This document shows positions 6,879 through 16,326 of a stretch of 64,000 bases of DNA, piece after piece. The DNA comes from Marinimicrobium alkaliphilum (GTDB lineage: Bacteria > Pseudomonadota > Gammaproteobacteria > Pseudomonadales > Cellvibrionaceae). Both the position numbers and the translations under genes were made by a program. Every line of letters begins with the position of its first letter. Position 1 is the stretch's first letter. Under the pieces are notes generated by a model. It saw only the letters and a list, made by a program, of their open reading frames with translations, had not been told where the DNA came from and made no database searches. Where the stretch lies: positions 1 through 64,000 of the forward strand of contig NZ_QGMQ01000001.1 in the NCBI RefSeq assembly GCF_003259155.1, given 5' to 3'.

Positions 6879-8183
6879 TTATTCGGCCAGTTCCCAACGG
6901 ATGTTGTCGAGCTGGAAGACCACACCACCTTGTGTTCCAGCAGCCGGCCAAAGGCTAAAGGGAACGTCCACTGCGGTCATATCCAGTATTCCTAATTCTG
7001 AGATCGCAATGGTTTTGGTTTCCCACGCACCGTCTGTCGCCACCGTCAGGTCATGGTCTGCGCCAGGGTTCTCGCCACCGCCTTCCGCTTTCATCACAAA
7101 CGCGCCGGTATTGGAGCCGGCATTGACAACTTTGATATCGAAGACAACATGTCCGTCAGCAAATGCACTCAGATCTTTTGGGGTGCTTGAGCGGATATAC
7201 ATGGTGGAGTTCCAGTTGCCGTCCGGACCAAACTCAATTTGAAGGACATCGTTGTCGGCATCGTCGGAATCTGCCACGACGCTGAAACTATGCTCGCCGC
7301 TTTCAGGGGAGTTGTAGAACAGCACGCCGTCATCCCACGTGGGATCGACTGCGTCCTCAAATATATAGAGGTTGTCAGTGAGCGCTTCGTTAGACGGTAC
7401 CGGATCGACACTGCATTCCGCCTCTTCTGGGCAGGTAATACGGATATCGTTCAATTGCACATGCGCCATGCCAGCAGAGGCCTGTATCACAAAGGGGTTG
7501 ATAACCTCATCGAAATTCACTTCATTGGCGCCATTTGGCTGCAAGTCAGCAAGTGGAATGGAAATGGAGGTCCACTGACCGGTTTCCGGCAGCTCAAGTG
7601 GGAGCATGCTCGCGTTTGGCCAGCCACTGTCCATCCTGATCAGCAGTTCGGTGGCCTCTTCAACCACTAGAACTCTCAACTCGAACTCGAGTGCACCAGA
7701 TTCGGCCATATTGGTGAACTTGATGCCGTTTTCCACGCCGTCGTATTCACTCATATCACCGGTCGTTAGGTAGGCATTGCTGGGGGCGTGAAGCTGAATA
7801 TCCCATACTGTGTCTTCACCATCATTGATATCTAGTGGCTCGTGCACGAAGCTGCCGCCAATCTCAGCCGAGGCTTCAGCGACAAGGATATTCTCGACAC
7901 CGTCCGCGAGTAGGAGCGTAGCGGCGCTATTGTCATACAACATGAACACGCTCTCGCCACTCTCTGAGGAGGAGCTGCTCGAACTCTCATCCGAACTCTC
8001 GCTCGAACTGAAGCTTGAACTCTCATCCGAGCTTTCGCTCGAACTCGAACTCTCATTGGAGCTTTCACTCGAGCTCGAAGAACCGATGTTGTTGTCATCG
8101 CTTGCCGAGTCACTGCCACACCCCATGAGCACCATGCTCGGGGCGAGAATTAGACTTAGTAGAAACTTGCCAGAATGATTCAT
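6879..8183 (-). CDS. Ser/Asp/Glu-linker lipoprotein with two carbohydrate-binding-like domains
   Basis: A 434-residue lipoprotein: signal peptide from MNHSGKFLLSLILAPSMVLMGC with the lipobox cysteine near residue 22, a low-complexity linker of Ser with Glu and Asp (about residues 34-78), then two similar beta-sandwich-like domains. Each has the pattern of the galactose-binding-like (ExoP/CBM-type) modules, the second ending in VVFQLDNIRWEL and the first in AHVQLNDIRITC. No catalytic domain is visible, so it probably binds polysaccharide at the outer membrane; this is inference. The ATG at 8183 has GGAGA upstream. It lies divergent to the TonB-dependent receptor gene, and both are likely part of one glycan uptake locus. 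Confidence 0.7.
   Translation of the reverse strand: MNHSGKFLLSLILAPSMVLMGCGSDSASDDNNIGSSSSSESSNESSSSSESSDESSSFSSSESSDESSSSSSSESGESVFMLYDNSAATLLLADGVENILVAEASAEIGGSFVHEPLDINDGEDTVWDIQLHAPSNAYLTTGDMSEYDGVENGIKFTNMAESGALEFELRVLVVEEATELLIRMDSGWPNASMLPLELPETGQWTSISIPLADLQPNGANEVNFDEVINPFVIQASAGMAHVQLNDIRITCPEEAECSVDPVPSNEALTDNLYIFEDAVDPTWDDGVLFYNSPESGEHSFSVVADSDDADNDVLQIEFGPDGNWNSTMYIRSSTPKDLSAFADGHVVFDIKVVNAGSNTGAFVMKAEGGGENPGADHDLTVATDGAWETKTIAISELGILDMTAVDVPFSLWPAAGTQGGVVFQLDNIRWELAE
7966..8085 (-). repeat. Low-complexity coding repeat (Ser/Glu/Asp linker)
   Basis: Degenerate tandem copies of a unit like CTCATCCGAGCTTTCGCTCG encode the serine-acidic linker of the 6879-8183 lipoprotein. The repetition is at DNA level as well as protein level, so the linker length may vary by slippage. 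Confidence 0.6.
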
Positions 8184-8320
8184 TTTTAGATGTCTCCAGA
8201 GCCCTACCGGACGTTGTGAAGGTATGTGCCATACCACTATTAACAGTACCGTCCGGGCTCTCCCGCATTGGGTTACCCGGTCAGCGTGAATTCATGCTGG
8301 CACCGGATCGGAAACGGGTC

Positions 8321-8353
8321 GACTCACTTTAGCCGAATGCTCAAAGTGGCTCG
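8321..8353. promoter_or_regulatory. Imperfect inverted repeat, copy A
   Basis: GACTCACTTTAGC (8321-8333) is followed after five bases by GCTCAAAGTGGCTC, an imperfect inverted match. It shares TCGACTCACTTT with the second copy 500 bases away, so both may be bound by the same regulator. Confidence 0.4.
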
Positions 8354-8824
8354 GGTCATTTTTCGCACTAAACTGATCACAACCTATAACTCTTTGATTT
8401 ATTAGATATATTGTAGGGATGTCGCGGAGGACTACGCTCTTTCCACGAGAGAAGCTAAGCTAAGGAGCGTTGATCACCGACAAGTGCAGTATGTTTGACA
8501 CCGCACTGACGTCAGTCCGAGCTCCGGCCTATCGTAGGGAACATATCCGCACACTCGTGGCCAGTCTGGCTGGGGATGCGCCGATGCGACTGAAGTTGGC
8601 ATCGGCCTGTGACGAGTCGCTCTGCCATTCACTGTCAATGGTGGCTTTCCTGCCGCGCTTTTCGTCTTCGCTTTAGCTGATTGATAAGGCCCCAATCTCC
8701 GAATTCCCGCCCGTAGCAACAGAGATACAAAGGAAAGTCGCCTGCTTTGGAGATAATATACGGGGCAGAAAAAGCCATTTTAATCAATAGGTTAGCTGAG
8801 GTTCACTTTTGTGGTTCAAACTGA

Positions 8825-8862
8825 ATCGACTCATTTTCGGGTATTCGGGAAAGTGAGTCGAT
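8825..8862. promoter_or_regulatory. Inverted repeat, copy B (operator-like)
   Basis: ATCGACTCATTTTC (8825-8838) and GAAAGTGAGTCGAT (8849-8862) are complementary at 13 of 14 positions around a ten-base centre. It lies 212 bases upstream of the TonB-dependent receptor start. No T-run follows, so an operator is more likely than a terminator. Confidence 0.5.
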
Positions 8863-9074
8863 GCCGCTCGGGTGAGGGTGTAACTCTAGTAGCTGAAAGC
8901 CGTGGCCCTAACTGAAAACGAGCAGCTGTTTGCCTGGGGTTCGACCAGTTCAGCGGTTTTGGGGCGCTGGTCCGTCCGAGTCGGGCGGCCGACACAGGTC
9001 GAGAACTTTTTTGTATCGAAAGCGCCAGGTCAACAGTAAGCTGCTTACCAAGAAGCCCACACAGGACTAAATAG

Positions 9075-11900
9075 ATGTTTACCAAAACAAAGTTATCCCT
9101 CGCGATATGTACCGCCGTCACCTCACCGCTGATTGCGGGAGCTGCAATGGCGCAGAACGGTGATGACCCGGTCGCGCTGGAAGAAGTGGTTGTCACCGGT
9201 TATAGAGCCAGTCTCGACCGCAGTCTGGACCGGAAAAGGCAGTCCGACTTGATTTCTGACAGCATCACGGCCGAAGACTTCGGTAAGTTTCCCGACAATA
9301 ACATTGCCGACTCCCTACAACGGGTTCCCGGCGTGGCCATCGACCGAGCGGGGGGTGAAGGCCGTTTCGTGAGCATTCGGGGCTTGGGGCCGGACTTCTC
9401 CTCGGTTCTGATCAACGGCCGCTCCGCGGCTACCGAGAATGAAGAGCGGGCATTCAGCTTCGACACCCTGGCCTCAGAGCTGGTGAGTGCGGTGGATGTG
9501 TTCAAAACCAGCAATGCCGGGCTGAAAGAAGGTGGTCTGGGTGGTACCGTTAACATCATTACCGCGCGCCCGTTCGACTATGAAGGGCTGCACCTGGTGG
9601 GTAACGTCCGTGGCATGTACGAAGAGAACAGCGGTGATGTCAGTCCTCAGGGGTCAATCCTGATGAGCAATACCTTTGATGATGGCCGGTTCGGGCTACT
9701 GGCCTCATTGACCTACCAGGAACGCTCCACCGAGAAGCGCACGGTCGACAATGAGCACATCCTGAATACCAATGTCGAACCTTTCCTGACGTTTACCGAC
9801 CCCTCCCAGGGTTGGGCGGGCGGCTACGCCTACTCGGGTGACGGCCTGGAGGAAGACACCTGGCGGATTCAGGCGCTGTGGCGAGGTATTACCACCGAAA
9901 CCAGAAAGCGTGTCGGCGGCAACCTTGTGGGCCAGTTCCAGGCTACTGACAACCTGGTGTTTACCGCCGATGTGATTCACTCCAGATATGATACTTCCAC
10001 CGAGCGGCACTGGACCGGTTCCTACCTCTGGGCTCCGACGCTGTCTGACGTGAACGAGATTGATGAGAATAACTTCTATGAAGTGATCAGCCACGGCTAT
10101 GAAGAAGGCTACGATATCACTGGCTATGGTCACGCGCTGACCACGACTGAGAGACCGACCGAAACGACCGTTGGCGGGTTGAACGCTGTTTGGGATATTT
10201 CCCATGAGCTGACCATGACGGCAGATCTGTCCCAATCCTCGGCGCTGTTGGATAACCGTGGCCGCGATCGCATGTATATTCTGGAAATGCTCAACAAACC
10301 GGGTTACATCGTGACCTCCAAGGGCGGAATTCCCTCGGTGGACTACGAGGATGAGAGTGGCATTATACCCGAGATGGGTAGCGCCAATCTGGATGATCTC
10401 CGCGGGCGTCAAACGTCCAATGACGGCATTTACAACAAGGCCGAAAACCGGGAAGCAAAGCTGGACTTCTCCTGGGTGCCGATGAATGATTGGATCACCC
10501 AGCTGGATTTCGGTGCTAATTTTACCTCAGCCGAAAAGACCACGGAGTATTGGCAGACGCCCGCCGAAATTCGCCGTATGTACCACAGCTTTGGTCGAAA
10601 TACACCCATTGATCACGACAGCATCATAACCGGCGTATCACGGCCCGGTGATGTGTTTGGCGGCTTGAATGGCGATGTTTATCTGATTGATCCGGTCGCT
10701 TACCGACAGTGGATGACCGACAATGTTGACAACCGGGATCAGGCAGAAACTGCCGGTGGCATTGCCTCCAGAGAGGCATTCGAAGCCAACAATAACAGCT
10801 TTGATGCGGTCAGATCGAACGACTCTTACAACATTCAGGAAGACGTGTTGTCGTTCTACGTCAACGGAAGTAAAGACACCTACCTGTTTGATAGACCGTT
10901 AAACGTTTCGGCCGGTGTGCGCTATACCGAAACCGAAGTGACTTCTTCCGGTACCTCGCAGGTTCTGGTTGCGCTGACGCCCGAAGCTCAGGAACCGGGC
11001 GAGCCTCCGATGCCTAACTTGATACAGCATTTCGCCGAAGAGGCGGGCTCGCTGGTTGCACTGGATAATCGTTACGACAATTGGTTGCCTTCCATCAGCG
11101 CCAAGCTGGATGTTACCAATGACTTTATTATTCGAGCCTCGGCAAGCAAAACCCTGACACGTCCCACGCTTTCTGGTTTGGCGCCGTCGATGCATTATGT
11201 TACTACCACGCGGACCACCCGAACCGCTTACGGTAGCAACCCGAACTTGCTGCCTTTTACCTCGAATAATTTAGACCTGTCGTTCGAGTACTACTACGGC
11301 CAGTCCAATCTTATGGCTTTGTCACTGTTCAAAAAAGACATCAGCAATTTCATTGTCTCCAGAGGTGAAACCGAAATATTCCCGAATATTGAGGTGGATG
11401 ATCCTGAGTGGCAGGAATTCTTTGTGACTCGTCCTCAGAACAGTGAGTCCGCTGTTATTGAAGGTGCTGAACTGAACCTTATCCACATGTTCGATAATGG
11501 TTTTGGTGTGTCGGGTAACTACACCTTTGTCGACAGCAACGCTGTGCTCCAGTCCGGTGATGTTACCAGTACCTTTGCGCTTCCGGGAATCAGCGATACC
11601 GGGAACTTAAGTGTCTTTTATGGCAATGACGGCTTCCAGTTCCGCGTTTCCTACAATCACCGAACTCCCTTCATGGGGCGGATCTTTAATGGCCCAAGCA
11701 ACGAGCCGGTGAACTACAACTCCTACGGAGCCGTGGATATCAGCACCAGTTATGATATCGGTGATCGGTTCACCATTTTCCTGGACGGCAGCAACATTAC
11801 TGGGGAAACCGTCAATCGCTACGGTCGACAGAAGAACCAGTTTATCGGCTATGAAGATACTGGGGCGCTATACACGTTTGGTATTCGCGCCAGCCTATAA
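9075..11900 (+). CDS. TonB-dependent outer-membrane receptor
   Basis: A 941-residue receptor. The signal peptide ends near AGAAMAQ (residue 26), followed by a TonB-box-like stretch LEEVVVTGYR, then a plug domain with DNNIADSLQRVPGVAIDR, RFVSIRGLGPDFSSVLING and GGLGGTVNI, and a long beta-barrel ending in an aromatic-rich strand (LYTFGIRASL). The plug signature matches the large Xanthomonas/Caulobacter-type family of receptors used for oligosaccharide uptake. The neighbouring GH20 enzyme suggests GlcNAc-containing glycans as substrate (inference). A terminator follows, so it is probably transcribed alone or with partial read-through into the next gene. Confidence 0.95.
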   Translation: MFTKTKLSLAICTAVTSPLIAGAAMAQNGDDPVALEEVVVTGYRASLDRSLDRKRQSDLISDSITAEDFGKFPDNNIADSLQRVPGVAIDRAGGEGRFVSIRGLGPDFSSVLINGRSAATENEERAFSFDTLASELVSAVDVFKTSNAGLKEGGLGGTVNIITARPFDYEGLHLVGNVRGMYEENSGDVSPQGSILMSNTFDDGRFGLLASLTYQERSTEKRTVDNEHILNTNVEPFLTFTDPSQGWAGGYAYSGDGLEEDTWRIQALWRGITTETRKRVGGNLVGQFQATDNLVFTADVIHSRYDTSTERHWTGSYLWAPTLSDVNEIDENNFYEVISHGYEEGYDITGYGHALTTTERPTETTVGGLNAVWDISHELTMTADLSQSSALLDNRGRDRMYILEMLNKPGYIVTSKGGIPSVDYEDESGIIPEMGSANLDDLRGRQTSNDGIYNKAENREAKLDFSWVPMNDWITQLDFGANFTSAEKTTEYWQTPAEIRRMYHSFGRNTPIDHDSIITGVSRPGDVFGGLNGDVYLIDPVAYRQWMTDNVDNRDQAETAGGIASREAFEANNNSFDAVRSNDSYNIQEDVLSFYVNGSKDTYLFDRPLNVSAGVRYTETEVTSSGTSQVLVALTPEAQEPGEPPMPNLIQHFAEEAGSLVALDNRYDNWLPSISAKLDVTNDFIIRASASKTLTRPTLSGLAPSMHYVTTTRTTRTAYGSNPNLLPFTSNNLDLSFEYYYGQSNLMALSLFKKDISNFIVSRGETEIFPNIEVDDPEWQEFFVTRPQNSESAVIEGAELNLIHMFDNGFGVSGNYTFVDSNAVLQSGDVTSTFALPGISDTGNLSVFYGNDGFQFRVSYNHRTPFMGRIFNGPSNEPVNYNSYGAVDISTSYDIGDRFTIFLDGSNITGETVNRYGRQKNQFIGYEDTGALYTFGIRASL

Positions 11901-11931
11901 GCCGCCATCGGTTAAGAGCAGAAATCCCCTT

Positions 11932-11955
11932 GCCCAACGTATGTTGGGCTTTTTT
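11932..11955 (+). terminator. Rho-independent terminator after the TonB-dependent receptor
   Basis: GCCCAAC (11932-11938), a four-base loop and GTTGGGC (11943-11949) are followed by six T. Confidence 0.9.
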
Positions 11956-12035
11956 CGGGCGCTTTTTTGCGGCTTACATTACTTCGCCCCTTCGTTTGTA
12001 GAGATCTGACGTGGGTGCAGATACAGGAAATTACA

Positions 12036-14624
12036 ATGAACACAATCCGTTGTCAGATTATGGTAGCGATTGGCTTGATGCTTGCCAGCTTTTCCGGCCT
12101 GGCTTCAAGCCCCTCGCTCTCGCAGTCAGAGCTGGATGATTTTGCGCAGGGCGCGGAGCTTCGGTTCGGCGTGGAGAGCAACTTTCTTCCTCAGGGTGAG
12201 GCATTCGAAACCCGTTTAAGTATCATTAACCAATCGCAAACCGCGTTGCCGGAAGGGGAGTCTGACTGGCGTATCTATGTGCACTTTGTGCGCAGAATAC
12301 TCTCCCGGGATCTTCCGGGAATAACCATTTCGCATTTGCAGGGGGACCTGTATGAACTGGCGCCTACCGATGAATTTCCCGGTATAGAGAAAGGTGAAAC
12401 CTTTGCGCTTACCTTTACGGCTCGCGGACATATGGTCAGCTACAGTGAGATGATGCCCCGGGCCTTTATTGCCCAAGAGGGCGCAGCCGCCAGAGTGTTT
12501 GAGAACACCGATACCGAAGACCAGACACTTTTTGTCGACGCTTTTAGCAGCGAGGAGCAGACGCTTCGTTTCCCTTCGGACCAGTTTGCGGTGCAAACGG
12601 CCCAAACCCGGTTCAGTAGTAACCAAAAGCTCGCCGCGTCAAACATGGACGCCGGCTCAGCGTCCCGGGTTGTGCCCAAACCGATGAACATGAGCTACCG
12701 CCGTGGCATAACGACGCTCGATGGGAACTGGGCGATTCGTCATGCCGGAGGTCTTGCCAACGAGGGTGGCTATCTTCAGTCTCAGCTGAAACGCTACCAT
12801 GGCTTGGCGCTAGATGCTGAGCCGGATCATATTGAGTCCTCCGGAAGAACCATCCATATCCAGATTGATTCCGCGTTGGAGCAGCCGGAATCCTACCAAT
12901 TCAGCATTGAGGCCCGGTCTATCCGTATCGTGGGAGCGGACGCTGCTGGTGCGTATTATGGCATCCAGACCTTGTTGGGTCTTTTGCCGGCAGAGCAAGC
13001 CGAGAGCTATGACCTGCGTAGAATGGAGGTTGCCGATGCGCCTCGGTTCTCATGGCGGGGCATGCACTACGACATGGCGCGCAACTTTCACGGCAAAGAG
13101 GTGACGCTGCGCCTGATTGAGCAGATGGGTCGTTACAAACTCAACAAATTGCACCTCCACCTCACAGACGACGAAGGCTGGCGCATTGAGATCCCGGGCC
13201 TTCCCGAGTTAACCGACGTGGGGGGCTTTCGTTGCTTCTCAAGAACCGAAGATGAGTGCTTGCTTACTCAACTGGGTAGCGGTCCTCATAGAAGCGGTTC
13301 GGGCAACGGCTATTACAGCCGGTCTGACTTTATCGAAATTTTGCAGTTTGCGGCGCTACACCATGTAGAAGTGGTGCCCGAAATTGATATGCCCGGCCAC
13401 TCGCGCGCGGCGATCAAAGCCATGGAAGCTCGCTATCGCAGTTTGAAGGACAGTGGCGATACCGCAGCGGCGGAGCAATTCCTGCTCACCGACCCCAATG
13501 ATACCTCGGAGTATCTGACGGTACAGAGCTACAGCGACAACTCCATCGATGTCTGTCTGCCGTCTACCTATGCGTTCGTAGAAAAAGTGGTCTATGAACT
13601 CCAGGCCATGTACCGCGACGCCGGATCAACCCTGAGCACGTTCCATATGGGTGGCGACGAGGTGGGTAAGGGCTCCTGGGCAGGTTCGCCCGCCTGCCAG
13701 GCATTGATCGATACGCCGGACAATGGCGTAGCGGGCACGGCGGACCTTAAACCCTACTTTGTCAGTCGGGTAGCGGACATTACACGCGCACGCGGTCTGG
13801 CGATGGTCGCCTGGGAAGACGGGTTGATGTATGACCCGAGAAACCCCTTCAACAGGCGCGAATTTGCCAATGAGCGGATTATGGCTAACGCCTGGGACAC
13901 CATTTGGGAATCCGGTCTCGCCGATCGGGCTCATCGGCTCGCGAACGCCGGTTATGAAGTCATTCTTTCTCCGGCGACGCATTTGTATTTTGATCATCCG
14001 CACGAAGCCAATCCGCATGAACGGGGCTATTACTGGGCTGCCCGTTACACGGACGTGGCCAAGGTCTTTGGTTTCCTGCCCGATGACCTCTACGCCAATG
14101 CGAACAAGGCGTTCAACGGAACGAGAATTGACAACCTGGAGGCCATGGTCGGGCGGCCGCTGCCGGAGCTGAATGCCCGTGAGAACATTCAGGGCATTCA
14201 GGGGCAGGTTTGGACCGAGACGATCCGCACGCCGGAGCAGCTGGAGCAGATGGTCTACCCGCGGTTACTGGCATTGGCGGAACGCGCGTGGTTCAAAGCT
14301 GATTGGGAGTCGGGCTCGAGCACCGAGGCGCGCCATGCCGATTGGGTTGAGTTCGCCTCGACACTGGCCACCAAAGAGCTGCCGAAGTTGGCAGGTATGG
14401 GGGTCGACTTTTACCTCCCGCCTCCCGGTGGCGTGATTGAAGATGGCACACTGAAGGCCAATACCTCGATGCCGGGTCTGGTCATCGAGTACAGCCTGGA
14501 TGAGGGCTCGAGCTGGCGAGAGTATGAGGGCACCATTCGCCTGAATTCGCCCGAGCAAGGAGCCGAGGTGCTGCTGCGTAGCCGAGTCGGCGACCAGATG
14601 AGCCGCTCCACTCGCGTTCAGTGA
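12036..14624 (+). CDS. GH20 beta-N-acetylhexosaminidase (chitobiase type)
   Basis: An 862-residue secreted enzyme that removes terminal GlcNAc (or GalNAc) from chitooligosaccharides or glycans. A signal peptide (about 1-23) is followed by an N-terminal carbohydrate-binding domain, a GH20b domain (about 225-345) and the GH20 barrel. The barrel contains KLHLHLTDDEGWRIEIPGLP, VVPEIDMPGHSRAA and HMGGDEVGKGSW, in which Asp541-Glu542 are the substrate-assisted catalytic pair; a short C-terminal beta domain ends the protein. The layout matches bacterial chitobiases. The ATG at 12036 has AGGAAA upstream and begins the signal peptide; longer starts do not. It follows the receptor gene, and both may serve one substrate. 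Confidence 0.95.
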   Translation: MNTIRCQIMVAIGLMLASFSGLASSPSLSQSELDDFAQGAELRFGVESNFLPQGEAFETRLSIINQSQTALPEGESDWRIYVHFVRRILSRDLPGITISHLQGDLYELAPTDEFPGIEKGETFALTFTARGHMVSYSEMMPRAFIAQEGAAARVFENTDTEDQTLFVDAFSSEEQTLRFPSDQFAVQTAQTRFSSNQKLAASNMDAGSASRVVPKPMNMSYRRGITTLDGNWAIRHAGGLANEGGYLQSQLKRYHGLALDAEPDHIESSGRTIHIQIDSALEQPESYQFSIEARSIRIVGADAAGAYYGIQTLLGLLPAEQAESYDLRRMEVADAPRFSWRGMHYDMARNFHGKEVTLRLIEQMGRYKLNKLHLHLTDDEGWRIEIPGLPELTDVGGFRCFSRTEDECLLTQLGSGPHRSGSGNGYYSRSDFIEILQFAALHHVEVVPEIDMPGHSRAAIKAMEARYRSLKDSGDTAAAEQFLLTDPNDTSEYLTVQSYSDNSIDVCLPSTYAFVEKVVYELQAMYRDAGSTLSTFHMGGDEVGKGSWAGSPACQALIDTPDNGVAGTADLKPYFVSRVADITRARGLAMVAWEDGLMYDPRNPFNRREFANERIMANAWDTIWESGLADRAHRLANAGYEVILSPATHLYFDHPHEANPHERGYYWAARYTDVAKVFGFLPDDLYANANKAFNGTRIDNLEAMVGRPLPELNARENIQGIQGQVWTETIRTPEQLEQMVYPRLLALAERAWFKADWESGSSTEARHADWVEFASTLATKELPKLAGMGVDFYLPPPGGVIEDGTLKANTSMPGLVIEYSLDEGSSWREYEGTIRLNSPEQGAEVLLRSRVGDQMSRSTRVQ

Positions 14625-14667
14625 AGACTTCTCGGCTTCGGTAGCGTCAATGCCCTTGGCGTTGGGT

Positions 14668-14692
14668 GGCAACCAGTTCTGGGCTGGTTGCC
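14668..14692 (+). other. Perfect hairpin between hexosaminidase and sulfotransferase genes
   Basis: GGCAACCAG (14668-14676) and CTGGTTGCC (14684-14692) form a nine-base perfect stem with a seven-base loop. There is no immediate T-run, so it may be a weak terminator or an mRNA processing or stability element. Confidence 0.55.
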
Positions 14693-14749
14693 CGGCGGGA
14701 ATTTTGATAGCCTTTTCTGAGTCAGTGAAAGTCACAACAGGTAAAGTCG

Positions 14750-16318
14750 ATGTCTGAGCGCATAGCCGTGCTGTATCAAGAGTCAACCCAGGCCATGGCG
14801 GCGGGGAACCATGAAGCCGCGTACAACGGTTTGACGCAGTTGCTGAGTCTTGATGCCGGGCAGAGCTACGCCTACTTTCTATTGGCGCGCATCGCCCATG
14901 ACTTTCGAAACTACGATCAGGAAATCAAAATGCTGACCAGCGCCTTGCGCCTGGAGCCAGAGAACGTTGAGTACGGCGTGTTCCTGGCGCGGGCCTATGC
15001 GCTTAAGGGTGACTTCTCGAATGCTCTGACGCTGGCCCAACGCCTGGAAACCATGAGCCCCCACAATGCGTCGACCTACGATACTCTGGGTGTGGTTTAC
15101 AACCGGTTGGGTATGTATCGGGAGGCGTCGGTCTTTTTTGAGAAAGCCACCACGCTGGAGCAGAACAATCCGGCGGTCTATTTCAACCTCGGCTCCACCC
15201 TGAAATTTTGCGGCGACTTTGAGAAAGCCCGAGAGGCTTACGAAAAAGCCATCGCGCTCAAGCCCGATTACGCCAAGGCCCACGCGGCTCTGACCAGCTT
15301 GGGGGGCGTTACTCAGGCGGACAACCATGTCGCTCGCTTGCAGTCCTTGATCGCTCAGGCTGACCGCGTCGATGAGGTGCTGCACCTGTCCCATGCGTTG
15401 TCCAAGGAGCTTGAGGCTCTGGGACAGTTTGATGAATCTTTTTCCGCTCTGAGAGAAGGCAAACGGTCCAAACGGGCGCAGCTGGGGTATCACTTCGAGC
15501 AGGATCAAGCCATGTTCTCGGCTCTGCAAACCCAGTTTGCGCAAGGGTTGGGCCGCGCGCGTGGCTATAGCGCGAGGGGCCCGGTGTTTGTGGTCGGGAT
15601 GCCTCGCTCGGGCACCACGCTGGTAGAGCGGATCATCTCCAATCATACTCGGGTGGCCACGGCGGGTGAATTGCCTAATGTTGGGCTGTTGATCAAACAG
15701 CTGCTGGGCAGTCGAGTGGAATCCTTGCTTGACCCGTCGCTCATCGCGGCGGCCACTCAGCTTGATGTCCACGCGTTGGGCCGGGCCTATGTCGATAGTA
15801 CTCGCCACCTACAAGGGGATCGGGAGTTGTTGGTGGACAAGTTGCCCCTGAACGTTCTGAACGCCGGCTTTATAGCCCAGGCGCTACCCAAAGCCAAAAT
15901 CGTCTGCCTGGATCGCGACCCCCTCGATACTTTGGTCAGCAACTTTCGACAGCTGTTCAGCTTTCACGATTTGACCTATGGGTATTCTCTCGATTTGGAG
16001 GACTGCGCCCGCTACTGTGTTGGATTCAAAGAACTGGTGCGTTTGTGGGAAGGGGTTATACCCGAGAACTTTTACCGCGTGGACTATGAGCAGTTGGTCG
16101 CCAACCCTGAAGTCGAATCCCGGGCATTGATGGAATTTCTGGAACTGGACTGGCAGCCGGAATGCGTGCGAATAGAGCACAATACCAACCCGGTGGCGAC
16201 CGCCAGTTCTGTTCAGGTCAGGCGGCCCATTTCTCAGTCATCGGTAGGGCAGTGGCAGCGCTACGATGCCCATCTTGGCCCCGCAAAAACGATTCTGGCC
16301 GAGGCGGGATTGCTCTAG
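14750..16318 (+). CDS. TPR-repeat sulfotransferase family protein
   Basis: A 522-residue cytoplasmic protein. Residues 1 to about 190 form tetratricopeptide repeats (for example NNPAVYFNLGSTLKFCGDFE then KAREAYEKAIALKPDYAKAH), and the C-terminal half is a PAPS-dependent sulfotransferase fold with the 5'-phosphosulfate-binding loop GMPRSGTT (283-290) and a second motif around DRDPLDTLVSNFRQLF. Such fusions are common next to TonB-dependent receptors in marine gammaproteobacteria; the acceptor is unknown. It may be co-transcribed with the hexosaminidase gene 125 bases upstream. The next gene is convergent. Confidence 0.85.
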   Translation: MSERIAVLYQESTQAMAAGNHEAAYNGLTQLLSLDAGQSYAYFLLARIAHDFRNYDQEIKMLTSALRLEPENVEYGVFLARAYALKGDFSNALTLAQRLETMSPHNASTYDTLGVVYNRLGMYREASVFFEKATTLEQNNPAVYFNLGSTLKFCGDFEKAREAYEKAIALKPDYAKAHAALTSLGGVTQADNHVARLQSLIAQADRVDEVLHLSHALSKELEALGQFDESFSALREGKRSKRAQLGYHFEQDQAMFSALQTQFAQGLGRARGYSARGPVFVVGMPRSGTTLVERIISNHTRVATAGELPNVGLLIKQLLGSRVESLLDPSLIAAATQLDVHALGRAYVDSTRHLQGDRELLVDKLPLNVLNAGFIAQALPKAKIVCLDRDPLDTLVSNFRQLFSFHDLTYGYSLDLEDCARYCVGFKELVRLWEGVIPENFYRVDYEQLVANPEVESRALMEFLELDWQPECVRIEHNTNPVATASSVQVRRPISQSSVGQWQRYDAHLGPAKTILAEAGLL

Positions 16319-16326
16319 TCAGGGGT

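Larger units (their letters stand above)
8184..9074. promoter_or_regulatory. 891-base divergent intergenic region
   Basis: This holds the promoters of the minus-strand lipoprotein gene and the plus-strand TonB-dependent receptor gene. Open frames of 60-80 codons inside it lack ribosome binding sites and family resemblance. Notable elements are two related inverted repeats (8321-8353 and 8825-8862) and a perfect 12-base palindrome ACTGACGTCAGT (8505-8516). I see no RNA gene. Confidence 0.5.

Noticed and set aside
7966-8085. CRISPR-like repeat
   Set aside because: Repeats are degenerate, lack unique spacers of constant length and encode the lipoprotein linker in frame.
7832-8178. Open frames on both strands over the Ser/Glu linker
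   Set aside because: They are by-products of the repetitive linker codons in the real lipoprotein gene.
8470-8719. Two short open frames in the region upstream of the TonB receptor
   Set aside because: No ribosome binding site, no recognisable family and overlap of both strands.
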